Shown one piece after another: positions 1 to 10,740 of a DNA stretch of 64,000 bases. This stretch comes from Channa striata (Eukaryota; Chordata; Actinopteri; Anabantiformes; Channidae), in assembly GCA_033026295.1 (NCBI GenBank), contig CM065183.1:13432657-13496656 (forward strand), in the 5' to 3' direction. The notes under the pieces were generated by a model. That model was given only the letters and a program-made list of their open reading frames with translations, had not been told where the DNA came from and did no database searches. The position numbers were made by a program, and so were the translations under genes. Position 1 is the first letter of the stretch. The number at the start of each line of letters is the position of its first letter.

Positions 1-2191
1 AAACATTCAGTTGATTACTGATCATTAGATGAAGTCTAGACGTGTGCAGAGGTGTGTTTGCTGTAATTTGAAATTCTTCTTATAAAGAACTGTACTGTAA
101 GTAGTTTTTGTGAGAACGCATTCCTTCTATATATCAAAATGGATGCCTGTGCAGTGTGTGTTTATGCTGACACAGTGGGCTTTTAGCCTATCGTGGAGGG
201 ATTGAATCATTCCGCAGTGTTCCACGTGAGACCATCCTCTCAGTCATGGCTCCAGCCGACTTTGTGTCAAAAAGAGGCATTTTCAACTTTTCCAGCTTGT
301 ATTAGCCATGTCATTGGATGGCAGGATTAATTGCATCTTGGCTTTCTATTAATCTTCTTGAATGTCTAAAAAAAAAGGGGTGGGGTGTTGAGCCAGCGCC
401 AAAGAACAATGCATAAATTAGACTGCTGACAAGACCTTACTCTCTCAGTCCTTGAATGGCCCAAATCCTCAACTCTCGACTAATGTTACCTCATAATACA
501 GTCCTGTCTAAACCTCGCCTTGATAGATTCTGTGGATCTGAATAGGATATAAAGCAGTATTGTGTATGTATTGTGATGTTGTAATATTTAAATATTTTGA
601 AGACCAGTTGACCTGAAGTTGCGGTTGTTCGACTGACCTGTGGAAATTGGTGACTCAATTAAGCAAAGCTTAATAACTAAGGCATATATGACTAAATACT
701 CTACAGAAATTCATCAGCCTAGACTCTCAGAACCACCTGTGCAGTGTAGACGGTTTATGTGTATCTATACATCAGATGGGTCATTGTGTAAACTGTCTTG
801 TCTTGCAAACCAGCAGAGGCAGATGCAGCTAAATGTCTGGCTGGCCCCTATTAGTGTGTGTCAACTGTGGCTCAGTCCTTTCAGCCTTCAAAGGAGAGCA
901 GACAGAGACAACAATAAATAGGCATCCCTACTTGATTCACGAAATCTCAGTCTGTGCTGCAGTCTGTCACTTGAAGTCAGTGTCCGTACTGAATGTGGAA
1001 GGGATAGATAGAGGCAGGAACTCCCTGCAAGCTAAAGGTCAAATGACAAGAAATGTTTCATATTCTGAGTTGGGCCGTTCAAAGGGAAGACACAACTCTG
1101 CTCTGACTGAGGGGAATGTTTCCTGGCTCCTGCGAGATGTGAGCTGAAATGGCAATCAATAAATCCCCAGCTGATTTGAGAATTTGCCTTCTGAAAGCAC
1201 AATATAAAGTTTCAACTTTATACATATGACATATTAATGAGTTGAGAGTAATGTGAGGCAGTTGACGTATGAATTTAATCCATATTAGAGGTTGTTCTTT
1301 TTCTGCCTAAATACATTGATATTGCCTGCTAAAGAGCACACGCTAAAAGGCTTTATTGATTGTTTTAATTCACACGATTGTACAAAGCTTGGTGTTGGTA
1401 ATATTTAGTGCTATAAGTCAGTTACAGAATGAATTTATGTTTACTTCTGCAAACAAATCATTGTGTGCTAGTTGAGTAAGTACTGAGATTTCTTTTTGCA
1501 TTTTTATAATATTTTTGTATTCACTGTCACTTGGGCTTTTGTGTGGGTGTTACTGCTTATCTCAGCAGATGCAAGTCTTTTTATTGTGTGTTGAGGTAAA
1601 AGAGTCTTAGTTAAATCAAGAAAAATTGCCTTTCACTAATTGTTGCTGCTGGTACTTGACAATGTCATGCAGTCCTTTATTTGCATTTCTTCACTCCCCT
1701 GCTCTCGTGTATTTTGTCTTTTCAGTGTAGCTTTTTGTCTTTACTCTTACCATTCTTAGTTCTACGCTGTCTTCTTAGTTTCCTCTTTGTTATTCTCTTT
1801 GTTTGTCAAACTTGATGAACTATTGTACAGTATTATTGAATTTTCACTTTTTGGATTCGTCTTTGCTTTGGCTGTCTACTTTATATGCAAATCACCTATA
1901 GTATGTCCACTTAGATATACAACAGTAACAGCCTGACCACCACTGAACATAAACTGATGTATTTGTATCCTTCCTAGTTCAGCTACTTCCTTATGGCAAA
2001 CTATAAATTATTAAGACAGTTTCTACTTGTCAAAATGACTTTTACATTGTAGAAATATTACAGAACTGAACCGTTGCATTTTTTTAATGGAATTTTCAAG
2101 TCTAACAAAGATAAGTATTGATCTGTGCGATAAAACAAGGTCACTATTTGTTTTGTCTCTCTGTGTGTGTGTGTGTGTGTGTGTGTGAAAG
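1..2191 (+). other. clip4 intron or upstream sequence
   Basis: AT-rich sequence with no exon I can recognise. The exon at 2192 is entered mid-codon, so at least one earlier coding exon exists. None upstream in this stretch has a convincing frame plus splice sites. It ends in a TG repeat. Confidence 0.6.
2162..2187 (+). repeat. (TG)13 microsatellite at a splice acceptor
   Basis: Thirteen uninterrupted TG units end four bases before the clip4 exon at 2192. They stand where the pyrimidine tract would normally be. Confidence 0.95.
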
Positions 2192-2287
2192 GTGTATCTC
2201 CATCTATCAAAAAATCTGCTGGTAATCTAAAAAGTCCACTTGGACCCAATCAGAGCACAGAGGGAGATGCCTCAGTGACAAACACAG
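2192..2287 (+). CDS. clip4: clip4 exon: Ser/Lys-rich linker before the second CAP-Gly
   Basis: 96 nt, entered with two bases of a split codon and left with one. It encodes VSPSIKKSAGNLKSPLGPNQ followed by about 12 more residues. The acceptor (GAAAG) directly abuts a TG dinucleotide repeat, and the donor is ACAG|GTACTG. The two other frames contain stops. The phase fits the next exon at 5078, giving a glycine codon across the junction. It is assigned from open frame, phase and position rather than a strong motif, so it is the least certain clip4 exon. Confidence 0.7.
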
Positions 2288-5200
2288 GTACTGCAGCCAT
2301 CGCCTGAAGTGTGTCAGTAGATCCCAATTCCTTTAATTGATCGTTCCTCGATTCTTGTTCCCCCCAGAGGGTGGTCTGGTCCTCCATGTTAAAGGAAGTC
2401 CCAAAGGCTTTTGTTTCACTGTAAGGATCGTTGAGACACTTGCGATGTTTGACAGATCTCTCCTGGACTGACACACGCCTTACTGAAAAGCTGTTGGTGA
2501 CTGGTCCGAATGATCGGAAACCACAGCTCACCATTGCAGTTTTATGCTGAAATACACAAACAGATAATAAAACACGAGCAGTGTAAGACATACAGTTTTA
2601 TTTATAGACACTACTTTAATCTTGAGGTCTGTTATTTCCTTCTATGAATAATATAATCAAGATGAGGAGTAACATGTCTTTCAGCATTAAACTATTTTAG
2701 TTGTTTTTCATTTTCCATGAGGCTGAACATTCCTGTGTGAATCATGAATAAAGGGTTTCAATACAGTATATTTATCTCATTTGCATTTGAGCTAATGATG
2801 CATTTCTGCAAATCAATAACCATAATCTAGGTTCCCATATAATTAACAAATTGAATAACAATAAATGTACATGCAAATAATAATTTCATTAAATAAATCA
2901 AAACGTTGCTGTTAAGCACAGTAAAATATAGAACAGGCTGAAAAGAAAAAACACACTGTGCAGACGGTGGGAACTGTGTGTCCTAATTATTATTTGGACA
3001 GCATGTTTTTGTACAAATATAGTCTCCAGTGCAACAAAATGGACTACAGCAACTCTAAAGTGCAACTGACAGCTGATCCAGCTGAGCCAGGGTCCTCAGA
3101 AACTGATGTCCCTGCAGAAGACATCAGAGGAAAAGACGTCTCCAGTCTCTAATAACACATTTCCTGGTTCCCCCTCTCCTTAATCCCTTTCTCCAGGCAT
3201 CTTTAGTGGGATGGACTAAGACTCAAGGAAGAGAAACAATGAGGGAAACGTGGTTGCAATTAAAGGAATTGGGATGTACTCTGGGTTTCAGAGCATGTGG
3301 TGTGGAAGTGAGTTGGCAGTATTAGTGCTTTATAATCTCTAGATAAACTTCTGAAAATTGTTCACATCCTAATTCCCTACATTTATAATCAACACCTGTC
3401 TCTGATAATTAGTGCATCTTAATATTTGAATCCAGCATCGTAATCCATCAGTCAATAGGAACATCAATTTAAAAAACGTAACCAAAAAATGTTTCATCTG
3501 CGTTTTTTTTAATCAATCCCTCATTCACTGCAACACATGTTAATGATCGGTTAGACAATGATGGTTTAATTAGCTCAAACATAAATAAATAAAAAAAAAA
3601 AGAAGCTTTATCGATTATTTGTGTGCATTGTCATCCAGTCTTAGGGGGCCATTAGCTAAGACTTACTATTCAAAATAACTTTGGGCAAAGGTTGAGGAAT
3701 TATTTGGCCATCACAATCAAGGTTCCAGTTTGTTTATAGCTGAATCTTCCCTTCTTCTTAAAGCACTTTGGAAAAGATGTAATCAATTAGCCTCTGAGCG
3801 TTGGGCACTTAATAAACTTATGGCCTGTGAAGGTCTGTGAAAGTTAAAAGCTTAATGAGGTCCTACATCTAAATGGCTACTTAAGATTGAAATTGGGCAG
3901 CCGCTCCTTTCTCTCGTCTCCTAATCTTGCTGGAGCATTAGCAGGCGGGCCCTTAGTTCCACTGTTACGCTGCCATATGGGGACAAGGCGCTGGAATGCT
4001 GGAGCTCAGTCGTTATGCTTTAAAGCAGGGGTCTCAAACTCAATTTACTTGGGGGCCGCTGGAGGCAGAGTCGGGGTGAGGCTGGGCCGCATCAGGTTTC
4101 CACAAGAAAAACTTTTAAATAATTTTAATCTTTTCAAATGTCTTTATTTTTTATTTTTAACACAAAATAATATGAAAAAATAAATAAACAAATTAGAAGA
4201 AAATAAATAAGAAATTAATAAGAAAATCAATCAATCAATCAGTAATAAGTAAATAAAATAATAATAATAATTATAATAATTAGGATTCAAATGTCTGTAT
4301 TAACAGTTATTTAAGTTGTCTTCTGAACATGGCCTCTCTTGCCTACATCTTGCTGCTAGAGACCTGGCAGCGCTTCTTCTCGCATAACTGAGCCACATTT
4401 GGCTTGAGGGAGGAAGCAGTTGAGACCCTCAGTATGGCTTGAAGATGATCATCAGTAATTCTGGACCTGTACTTGACTTGGAAGTTTCAATCAAGTGGGC
4501 ACAAAGAACGTCATTTCCTCAATATACGTCATTTCCGCAATTTACGTCATTTCCGCTCCGCCGTTCATAACTGCACTAACATTAAACTTTAATAATAAGG
4601 TGGGGGCCACAAACTATCAGGCCGTTAGTCTGAGACCCCTGCTTTAAAGGAATGTGACACAGCTGCTTGAATTTCTGAAAAAGTAAAGTAGTAATTGTTT
4701 GGATCTGAGTGCTTATGTCCAGTTCAAATAATAATAATATGAATAATAATAATTGGATCAACCTCTTTATTTCAGTGTAATTACAAAAGTCTGGATGGAT
4801 GGATGGATGGATGGTGGGTTCAGTATTAAGAGAGGAAGCACGAGGTGCTGTGTGACCTCAGAAAGAACAATGAATAACTGTTAGAAGCGCCTAGATGCAA
4901 CAGTGTCTGCCACATTTCTAAATGACGTGCAGTATATAACGTTCTTCACGATAATAGATTTTATTAATTTAACCCTTTGTGCTCCATTTCATTTAATACT
5001 TGTCAAAACAATTTTTTCTTGAATAATTTATACACTGTTTTTCCTTTCGTTCATTTCCAATGTTGCTTTGATCACAGGCGTTCCTTCCCGGTCTCTCTCC
5101 TCTTCTTCATCTTCACTGGACTCTCGTCATGGGCCAGGGCCCCGGACTCGTCCGCTGCCAAGGCAGCGCCTTCCTGCCAGGCAGCGGAGGGACCGTGTCT

Positions 5201-8200
5201 CTGAGAGCCCCAGGACCACACCCTCCCCAGCCCTCCGTTCCTCTTCTGGCACCACTGCAGGTCTATATTCTGTTAACACCGATTTAATGAACGTCACTGT
5301 CACTTATGGGTTTTAGCATGATTATACAGATCTAATAGAATCCAATATAGGGCAGTAATTGTAACAGTTGCAAAACGTTCTGTTAATGTCTCCCAGGTCT
5401 TCGAAGCCGAACCCCCTCAGCTAGTAGCTCAGTGTGTGAGGGGCCTGATGTGCGTCTGGGGGAGAGAGTGCTGGTTGTAGGACAGAGAACTGGTGTTGTG
5501 CAGTTTTATGGAAACACCAGCTTTGCTCCAGGTCAGTTGTCAAAATTGATATCTCTTTTGAAAAAGATTTAACAGTTTAAAGAAATCACAGTGAAGTTCT
5601 TTGGTAGCATCTGAGTTTGTATGACACTTTAGTTACATGCCTGAACCATAATAGAGGTTAGACAGTCTCACCTAAGAGGTGAATGATCAGGATCAAGAAA
5701 AGAAAATAGTAGAACTTGTCCATACAACTAAATTTTCTGTTGTTTATAAGTTAGAACACAAACAATGTTTGCCTTAACACTAATACTTCTGTGCAGTATC
5801 CTTATATAATTACAATTAGCAGTCATCTAGCAGACACTTTTATCCAGATGGTAAATGGTCTGCACTTATATTGCGCTTTTCTACCTGTTGGCACGCAAAG
5901 CACTTTACACTGCTTCTCATTTACCCACTCACAAGCACACACACATTCATACACTGATGGGGAAGCTGCTACGCAGCGCCATACAGGCAAGTAGCAGTCA
6001 CTAGGGACAACTGTTGGGTTGTACAGCCAGGAGGACCAGGAATCTTACCTGTGACCCTGTGGTTTGTGGAAGACTGCTCTACCAACTGATCTACAGCCCC
6101 CCCCATAGTACAGTATGTCGAATATGGTGTGATTAAAGTAATTGGAGCTCTGTCTTCTGTCATGAGCTACTCTACAGTACAGCCACATGTCACTGCAGTG
6201 GCAGATCTTATGTTTGACGTATGATACTTTGAGAAACAAGACACAAGAAAGCAGTTGCGGAGCAGAAGCCTTTAAAACCAGATCGTAAAATAGTTCAAAG
6301 TATTTGGAAAATTTAAACAGTAGTTTTGCCGAGGCATCACTCATACAAAACCACACGTGCTGATGTTTTACTGAGCATCATGTTTGATGGGGTTTGAGCC
6401 TTAGGTTTCTTTTGATACTGCGCCCTGTTATCTTAGCCTTGTTGCGTTGAGCATGTCTTGACAGTAAAGTGACTTCTTTTTACCATTGTGTCCATATTTT
6501 AATGCACATGCAAGGTGTCTTAAACTCACAGAGAGAGAGCAGGAAAAAGGCTCTCCAAAGTCACTCTCTGCTTCACACGAACTGGTCACACGTCTGTGAA
6601 ATGATGAGTGAGCCAAACAGTTATTTAGGAACTTTGAAATCTTTGCTCTGCTTAATAGTTTGATTGGAAAGATCCATTGACATGGAAAACTCTGAAACTA
6701 AATGGTGAATGGTCTGCACTTCTACAGTGGTTCTCAGCCTAACCAGACAAAGCGCTTCACAACGTTGCTTGTCATTCTACCAGTCACAAATGCCATGCAA
6801 GGCAGTAGCCTGACCCACAGGTAGCAACGTGCGGCACAGTGTCTTGCACTTTGACACGTAGATGGGGGAAGCTGGGATTTGGACCACAAAGTTAATTAAT
6901 ACAAGCACAGTGCAATCAGAATATTAGTTATATCAAGACCATTAATGAGATGAACAGTTTCCCATATAGAAAGTTTAGTAGAAATGTCACAACTTAAGTT
7001 TCCAAATTAAATGACTTATACGCTACTTTTGTAAAGGTGCCATCTCTCACAATCGGTCATTTGATACTGTATGCGATTGTCCGCTGTCTTTTGGTTTGGG
7101 CAGGTCTCTGGTTGGGCATTGAACTGGACACGCCAAGTGGTAAGAATGATGGATCAGTGGGGGGAGTGAGGTACTTCAGTTGCCCACCCAAACATGGCGT
7201 CTTTGCTCCTCCGTCTCGTGTCCAAAGGTGAGTTTACGCCCTTCAGGTAGCTCATATTTTGCACTAATCGTTTGTAGCATTTTGCTAATGGTCGCAAAAC
7301 ATAATTGGCCCAAAAAAACATCTTTTACAATTGTTAAAACCCCAGAGTGTATCTTTTGACAACTGAACAACATGGCCTGAAAACCATCAGGGTACACTTT
7401 ATTTCCATCATTCGATAGCATTAATGATCACCTTTTGAGATTATAATTAATGTTATTATACAACACATTTGATTTAACCCTTGTGCAGCAAACCACTCTC
7501 TCCTGTACTGGTGATTAATGAGAGTCGGAGATGTCAAACGGGAAGCCTGATGCCCTCGGCCAGCATGGCCTCCTACTTTAATGTGCCACCTGCTAGGGAT
7601 CCAGAATCCTTCATCTATGCTTTTAAATTATAGATATTGAATATGTACCTTTAATGTGTTTAGGTTGTGGAAAATGTTTAATGCATTTGCCATTTTAATT
7701 TTCTTTTTCTATTTTTGCCTTTATTTATCAAATGTTGATACCTCCCGCTGTGTGATATGCTCGCAGTTAATTTCCTATTATACTCTTGTAATTGCAAGTG
7801 TGGTTGCCTGTAGGTTGTGTTTACATCTAATATGCTACTGAATGACTTCTTATCACCATTCCAGAGAAAAGTCAGCTAAAGTCTATCCTCTGCTCACTTT
7901 CAACAAGACTCTCCTGAAAATGGTGACATTTACCACGTTAACCAGATGATAAGTATTTGTCAGACATGTGCCTGACGTTCTACCCAAAGAGTTTAAATTA
8001 AGGTTGTCACACAGCAGAGTCTTTTTCCTCATGCTTTGAATCCTTTAAATGGCAACATCAAAAGAGGCCTCCAAAAAATGTTTAAGATTAAGGGGTTTAG
8101 GAACTTTTCAAAACACAAGACATTATGTCATGTAACATGAAGGAAGCGAGAGAACTTCAGGTGATGCCGGACTAAAGCTTCTAAGGAGGGAGGGCGGGGA

Positions 8201-10350
8201 CAGGACATATAGCAACATTTTCAAATCACACTATTATACCATAAGTTATCAGGTTGTACAGAAACCCGCTAAGAAATTCAGTTTTGTACACAAATTTACA
8301 CTTGACCTGCATCAACATGTTGTTTGGATAGTGTGCAAGCAAAGGCACACTGCACTAGGCATCTCATTTCTGAACGTCAGATTGAGCTGGCAAACCAGGC
8401 AGCGAAAGTGTTGACTCAACAGTTGAATCAAGTGCCAAGGTGGCTGTTTATGTAGATCATTCAGTCCTGGGGATATGGAAACTGGTGTCTGACATACATA
8501 TTCGCAAGCCACCAAGTTATTCATTGACAGAAAATTGTGTCTATACTTCACATTTTCTGCAAGTGGATAAAAACTATTGACATTTTCTTAATGGCTGCCA
8601 CATGCCTCAAGTGAATAATTTGTGTCATAAATAAATGAAAGTCATTACAGTTTAAAAAGCAGTTGACATCTACGATACTGACAGTTTTTATTTTAGAGGG
8701 GATAGAGAGTGCTTGTCGGTATGTGATGGATTGCCTGTTAAATTAACTCATTAATAGATTACACCTCTATGCAACACAAGTGTCTCTTTGCTTTCCTTAG
8801 GCACACTTGCACCATTTCCGTGTGGTTGCTATTTTCATGATCCCACTCTTTACATATTCCATGAAATAAGTTACTTTTTGGAACGTGAGCACGTGTTTTT
8901 TCTGTTTTCTAATTAACCCTGGGGCACTCGGTATGTTCTTCCGTGCTCAGGGTTTTCCACTATTTAATGAAAAATCTTTTTCCTTTTCTTCTCCTGTCAG
9001 CAGCTCTACCCCCACATTAGGAAAACGCTTTACTTATGCCCCCATTTCCCTTTATTTTTGTTTTCTCCACTCACATTACACAAAAAAACAGGTTAAAACC
9101 TTCCTCCCCTTTTAGTCATTTCTCTACGCTGGTGTTCAGTCAGAACGGCTTCAGACCTCTGATGTTTTATTTTAGTCACATAGGGGCTTAAGAAAACATT
9201 GATAATCAGGAGAGGTGCTTCTGTCCAAGCAGCAAGAGCCATAATGAAATGAAGGCCCTCTCATTTCTCATTCATCCTTAAACTCTATACGTATCGATGT
9301 AAGTTTTAAAAATGGACAATCTTTTTGCTCCTTCCATGTCCACACAAATGTTTAGATTTTTTTTTTCTTGAAATATGTTAATTATTTGTACGTTTTTGCT
9401 CTCAGGATCCACGGATCTGTTGATTGTCTTTCAGAGCTCTCCTCCTCACGCCTCAGTCATCCTGTGAGCGGTAAGAGTTTACTGCGAGCTTGTGTTTTTG
9501 CAGTTATTATTCTTCTCCAAGTCATTGTCATGCAAGCGGGTATGGGTGTACTTGACTCTTTCACTTGCTGTACAGGGACAATCCGTCGCAGTTTCAGCAC
9601 ATCATCTGCCATCGCCACCCCAAAGGAGACGAGCAAAAGAAGCCCCGTTACCAGGTGCATCTCTCTTTTCCGCACAGCCCTCACATTTTTTCCTCCCCAA
9701 GCGTTTCAGCTCCATCCTAATCCCCCTCAGCAGTGGCAGAATCAATACTGATAAGAAGCAGTGGTATTAGTCAGCAAAAGGTTCTTTTTTTAAATGGCCG
9801 GTGCATGATTGTGGTTATAATGAGAGAGAACAAGGAATTAAAGATCAATCCCTAAAACACGGAGCTGCCATGAATCTCCCTCTAGCTTTTGATAAATCCT
9901 CTTACACAACGCACCTTTTCTCATAAATCTTTCTTGCCGTGTTTTTTTTTATGTTTTCACAAAACAAACGCACAAAAAAAAAGAAGTCGTTCCAACCCGC
10001 ACCGTCGTCGCTGGAGCACTCTCAGTGGTAGTAGCAGCGGTGCTCCTGGAAACACGGCAGGCTCCAGTCCCTCCGGCACCTCTGATGGACAGGTCCGCCT
10101 CCATGTGGGCATGCAGATCCTGCTGAGCAGTGCCAACGAGATGGCTTTCATCCGTTACCTGGGCACAGCAGACTTTGCCCCAGGCCTTTGGCTGGGCCTG
10201 GAGCTCCGAAGCCCGAAGGGGAAGAATGATGGGTCTGTGGGTGGTCGCCGCTACTTCACATGCCGACCGGGCCACGGCGTGCTGGTGCGTCCCAGCCGTG
10301 TCACGTATCGCGGGATCAATGGTTCACGCTTGGTGAATGAAAACAGCTGA
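2192..10350 (+). CDS. clip4: clip4, CAP-Gly domain-containing linker protein 4 (3' part, seven exons)
   Basis: Spliced join 2192-2287, 5078-5260, 5397-5531, 7104-7227, 9406-9470, 9576-9654, 9987-10350 (1046 nt; the first two bases complete a codon from upstream, then 347 codons and a TGA stop). The product has two CAP-Gly domains, each with the GKNDG signature that binds EEY/F tails of tubulin and end-binding proteins. Serine-rich linkers precede and separate them. The end, YRGINGSRLVNENS, closely matches the mammalian CLIP4 C-terminus as I recall it. CLIP4 has N-terminal ankyrin repeats and three CAP-Gly domains; the ankyrin part and first CAP-Gly are outside the window. Phases agree at all six junctions. 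The neighbour alk converges on it from the other strand, as in mammals. CLIP3 is a weaker alternative, disfavoured by the C-terminus and synteny. The promoter is not in the window. Confidence 0.93.
4026..4641. mobile_element. Non-autonomous hAT-family DNA transposon
   Basis: A 616-bp element in a clip4 intron. Its terminal inverted repeats begin CAGGGGTCTCAAACTCA and end TCTGAGACCCCTG. It is flanked by a perfect 8-bp target duplication CTTTAAAG (4018-4025 and 4642-4649), the hallmark of hAT transposition. The interior is AT-rich, contains an ATA/AAT simple repeat near 4246-4282 and has no transposase frame. Confidence 0.9.
4793..4814 (+). repeat. (GGAT)n microsatellite
   Basis: About five tandem GGAT units inside a clip4 intron. 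Confidence 0.85.
5078..5260 (+). CDS. clip4: clip4 exon: Ser/Arg/Pro-rich linker
   Basis: 183 nt encoding a basic, low-complexity linker (VPSRSLSSSSSSLDSRHG, then Arg/Pro-rich, ending SSSGTTAG). The acceptor is ATCACAG|GCG. The donor is GCAG|GTCTAT, weaker than the other donors of this gene. The phase (two bases in, one base out) matches both neighbours. The linker separates CAP-Gly domains and is expected to be disordered. Confidence 0.82.
5397..5531 (+). CDS. clip4: clip4 exon: first half of the second CAP-Gly domain
   Basis: 135 nt. After a short serine-rich start it encodes LGERVLVVGQRTGVVQFYG followed by NTSFAPG, the N-terminal beta strands of a CAP-Gly fold. Acceptor TCCCAG|GTC, donor CCAG|GTCAGT. 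The domain continues without a frame change in the exon at 7104. Confidence 0.94.
5848..6105 (-). mobile_element. tRNA-derived SINE, nearly complete
   Basis: On the - strand the element starts with a tRNA-like head containing an A-box-like TAGATCAGTTGGTAGAGCAG and a decayed B box. It continues through a body with CATCAGTGTATGAATGTG and ends GCAGACCATTTACC at 5848. Fragments of the same family lie at 6700-6885, 20690-20860 and 23655-23895. The sequence just upstream (TAGCAGACACTTTTATCC) resembles another common fish repeat end. Confidence 0.75.
6700..6885 (-). mobile_element. Degenerate copy of the same SINE family
   Basis: Shares the tail (GAATGGTCTGCACTT on +) and the AAAGCGCTTCAC body block with the SINE at 5848. 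It retains a B-box-like GGTCCAAATCCC on the - strand. The head is truncated. Confidence 0.6.
7104..7227 (+). CDS. clip4: clip4 exon: second half of the second CAP-Gly domain
   Basis: 124 nt encoding GLWLGIELDTPSGKNDGSVG, then GVRYFSCPPKHGVFAPPSRV. This contains the conserved GKNDG loop and the GxFxxPSRV end of the CAP-Gly fold. Acceptor GGGCAG|GTC, donor AAAG|GTGAGT (consensus). Confidence 0.95.
7228..9405 (+). other. clip4 intron, nothing recognised
   Basis: AT-rich. I see no exon, RNA gene or clear repeat. Codon phase is preserved across it (two bases out at 7227, one base in at 9406). Confidence 0.6.
9406..9470 (+). CDS. clip4: clip4 exon: inter-domain linker
   Basis: 65 nt encoding IHGSVDCLSELSSSRLSHPV, a linker that aligns with the SLDTLSEISS segment following the second CAP-Gly in mammalian CLIP4 as I recall it. 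Acceptor CTCTCAG|GAT, donor GCG|GTAAGA. Phases match the flanking exons. Confidence 0.9.
9576..9654 (+). CDS. clip4: clip4 exon: basic Ser-rich linker
   Basis: 79 nt encoding TIRRSFSTSSAIATPKETSK followed by RSPVT. The RRSFST core is shared with mammalian CLIP4. Acceptor GTACAG|GGA, donor CCAG|GTGCAT. Confidence 0.9.
9987..10350 (+). CDS. clip4: clip4 terminal coding exon: third CAP-Gly domain and stop
   Basis: Encodes a basic linker, then the C-terminal CAP-Gly domain: MQILLSSANEMAFIRYLG, FAPGLWLGLELRSPKGKNDG, GHGVLVRPSRVTYRGING, ending LVNENS and TGA at 10348-10350. The acceptor lies after a poly-A stretch at AAGAAG|TCG. An AG three bases earlier (start 9984) is equally possible and would add one codon. 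The domain is more GC-rich than the surrounding introns. Confidence 0.95.
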
Positions 10351-10740
10351 AGACTGGAGAAAACAGAGGGGACAAGTAAAAAGGTTTATGTTGGAAGTTT
10401 TTATCATCCATATCATTAGTCCTCTGTGCTTTTCACAGGTAACAAAACCACTTAGTTACAGTAATAAAACCTCTTATTAATAGTTGAGATTACATTAGAT
10501 GATTTGAGCATACGGTCGACTGAAAAAATTTGCATCCTCTTGTGTTGAAGTGTCAAAAAGGGAAAAGCAAAGAAGGGTATTCAGCAACCTAATATCTAAC
10601 GCACATTCAGCTAATGCAACACAATGATCAGTGTGCAAAGAAACAGTTATAATAAAGTCAAGAAAATGATATCAGTGCAATGTAAGATGATGCAGAGACA
10701 TTCATTCAACAATAAACTAGTGTCTGAAAACAATAAAAAG
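10351..10740 (+). other. clip4: clip4 3' untranslated region (probable)
   Basis: AT-rich sequence directly after the clip4 stop. AATAAA hexamers lie at 10463, 10651, 10711 and 10732, so several cleavage sites are possible. The end is an estimate from these signals, since no transcript data are available. Confidence 0.6.

Larger units (their letters stand above)
2288..5077 (+). other. clip4 intron
   Basis: Holds the hAT element (4026-4641) and a short GGAT tetranucleotide repeat near 4793-4814. No further exon is supported. Confidence 0.7.
5532..7103 (+). other. clip4 intron with two SINE copies
   Basis: Splits the second CAP-Gly domain. It contains the SINEs at 5848-6105 and 6700-6885. The small open frames are within or beside these repeats. 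Confidence 0.7.

Noticed and set aside
5848..6105. A functional tRNA gene on the - strand at the SINE head
   Set aside because: The B box and cloverleaf pairing are degenerate and the sequence continues into a SINE body shared by other copies.
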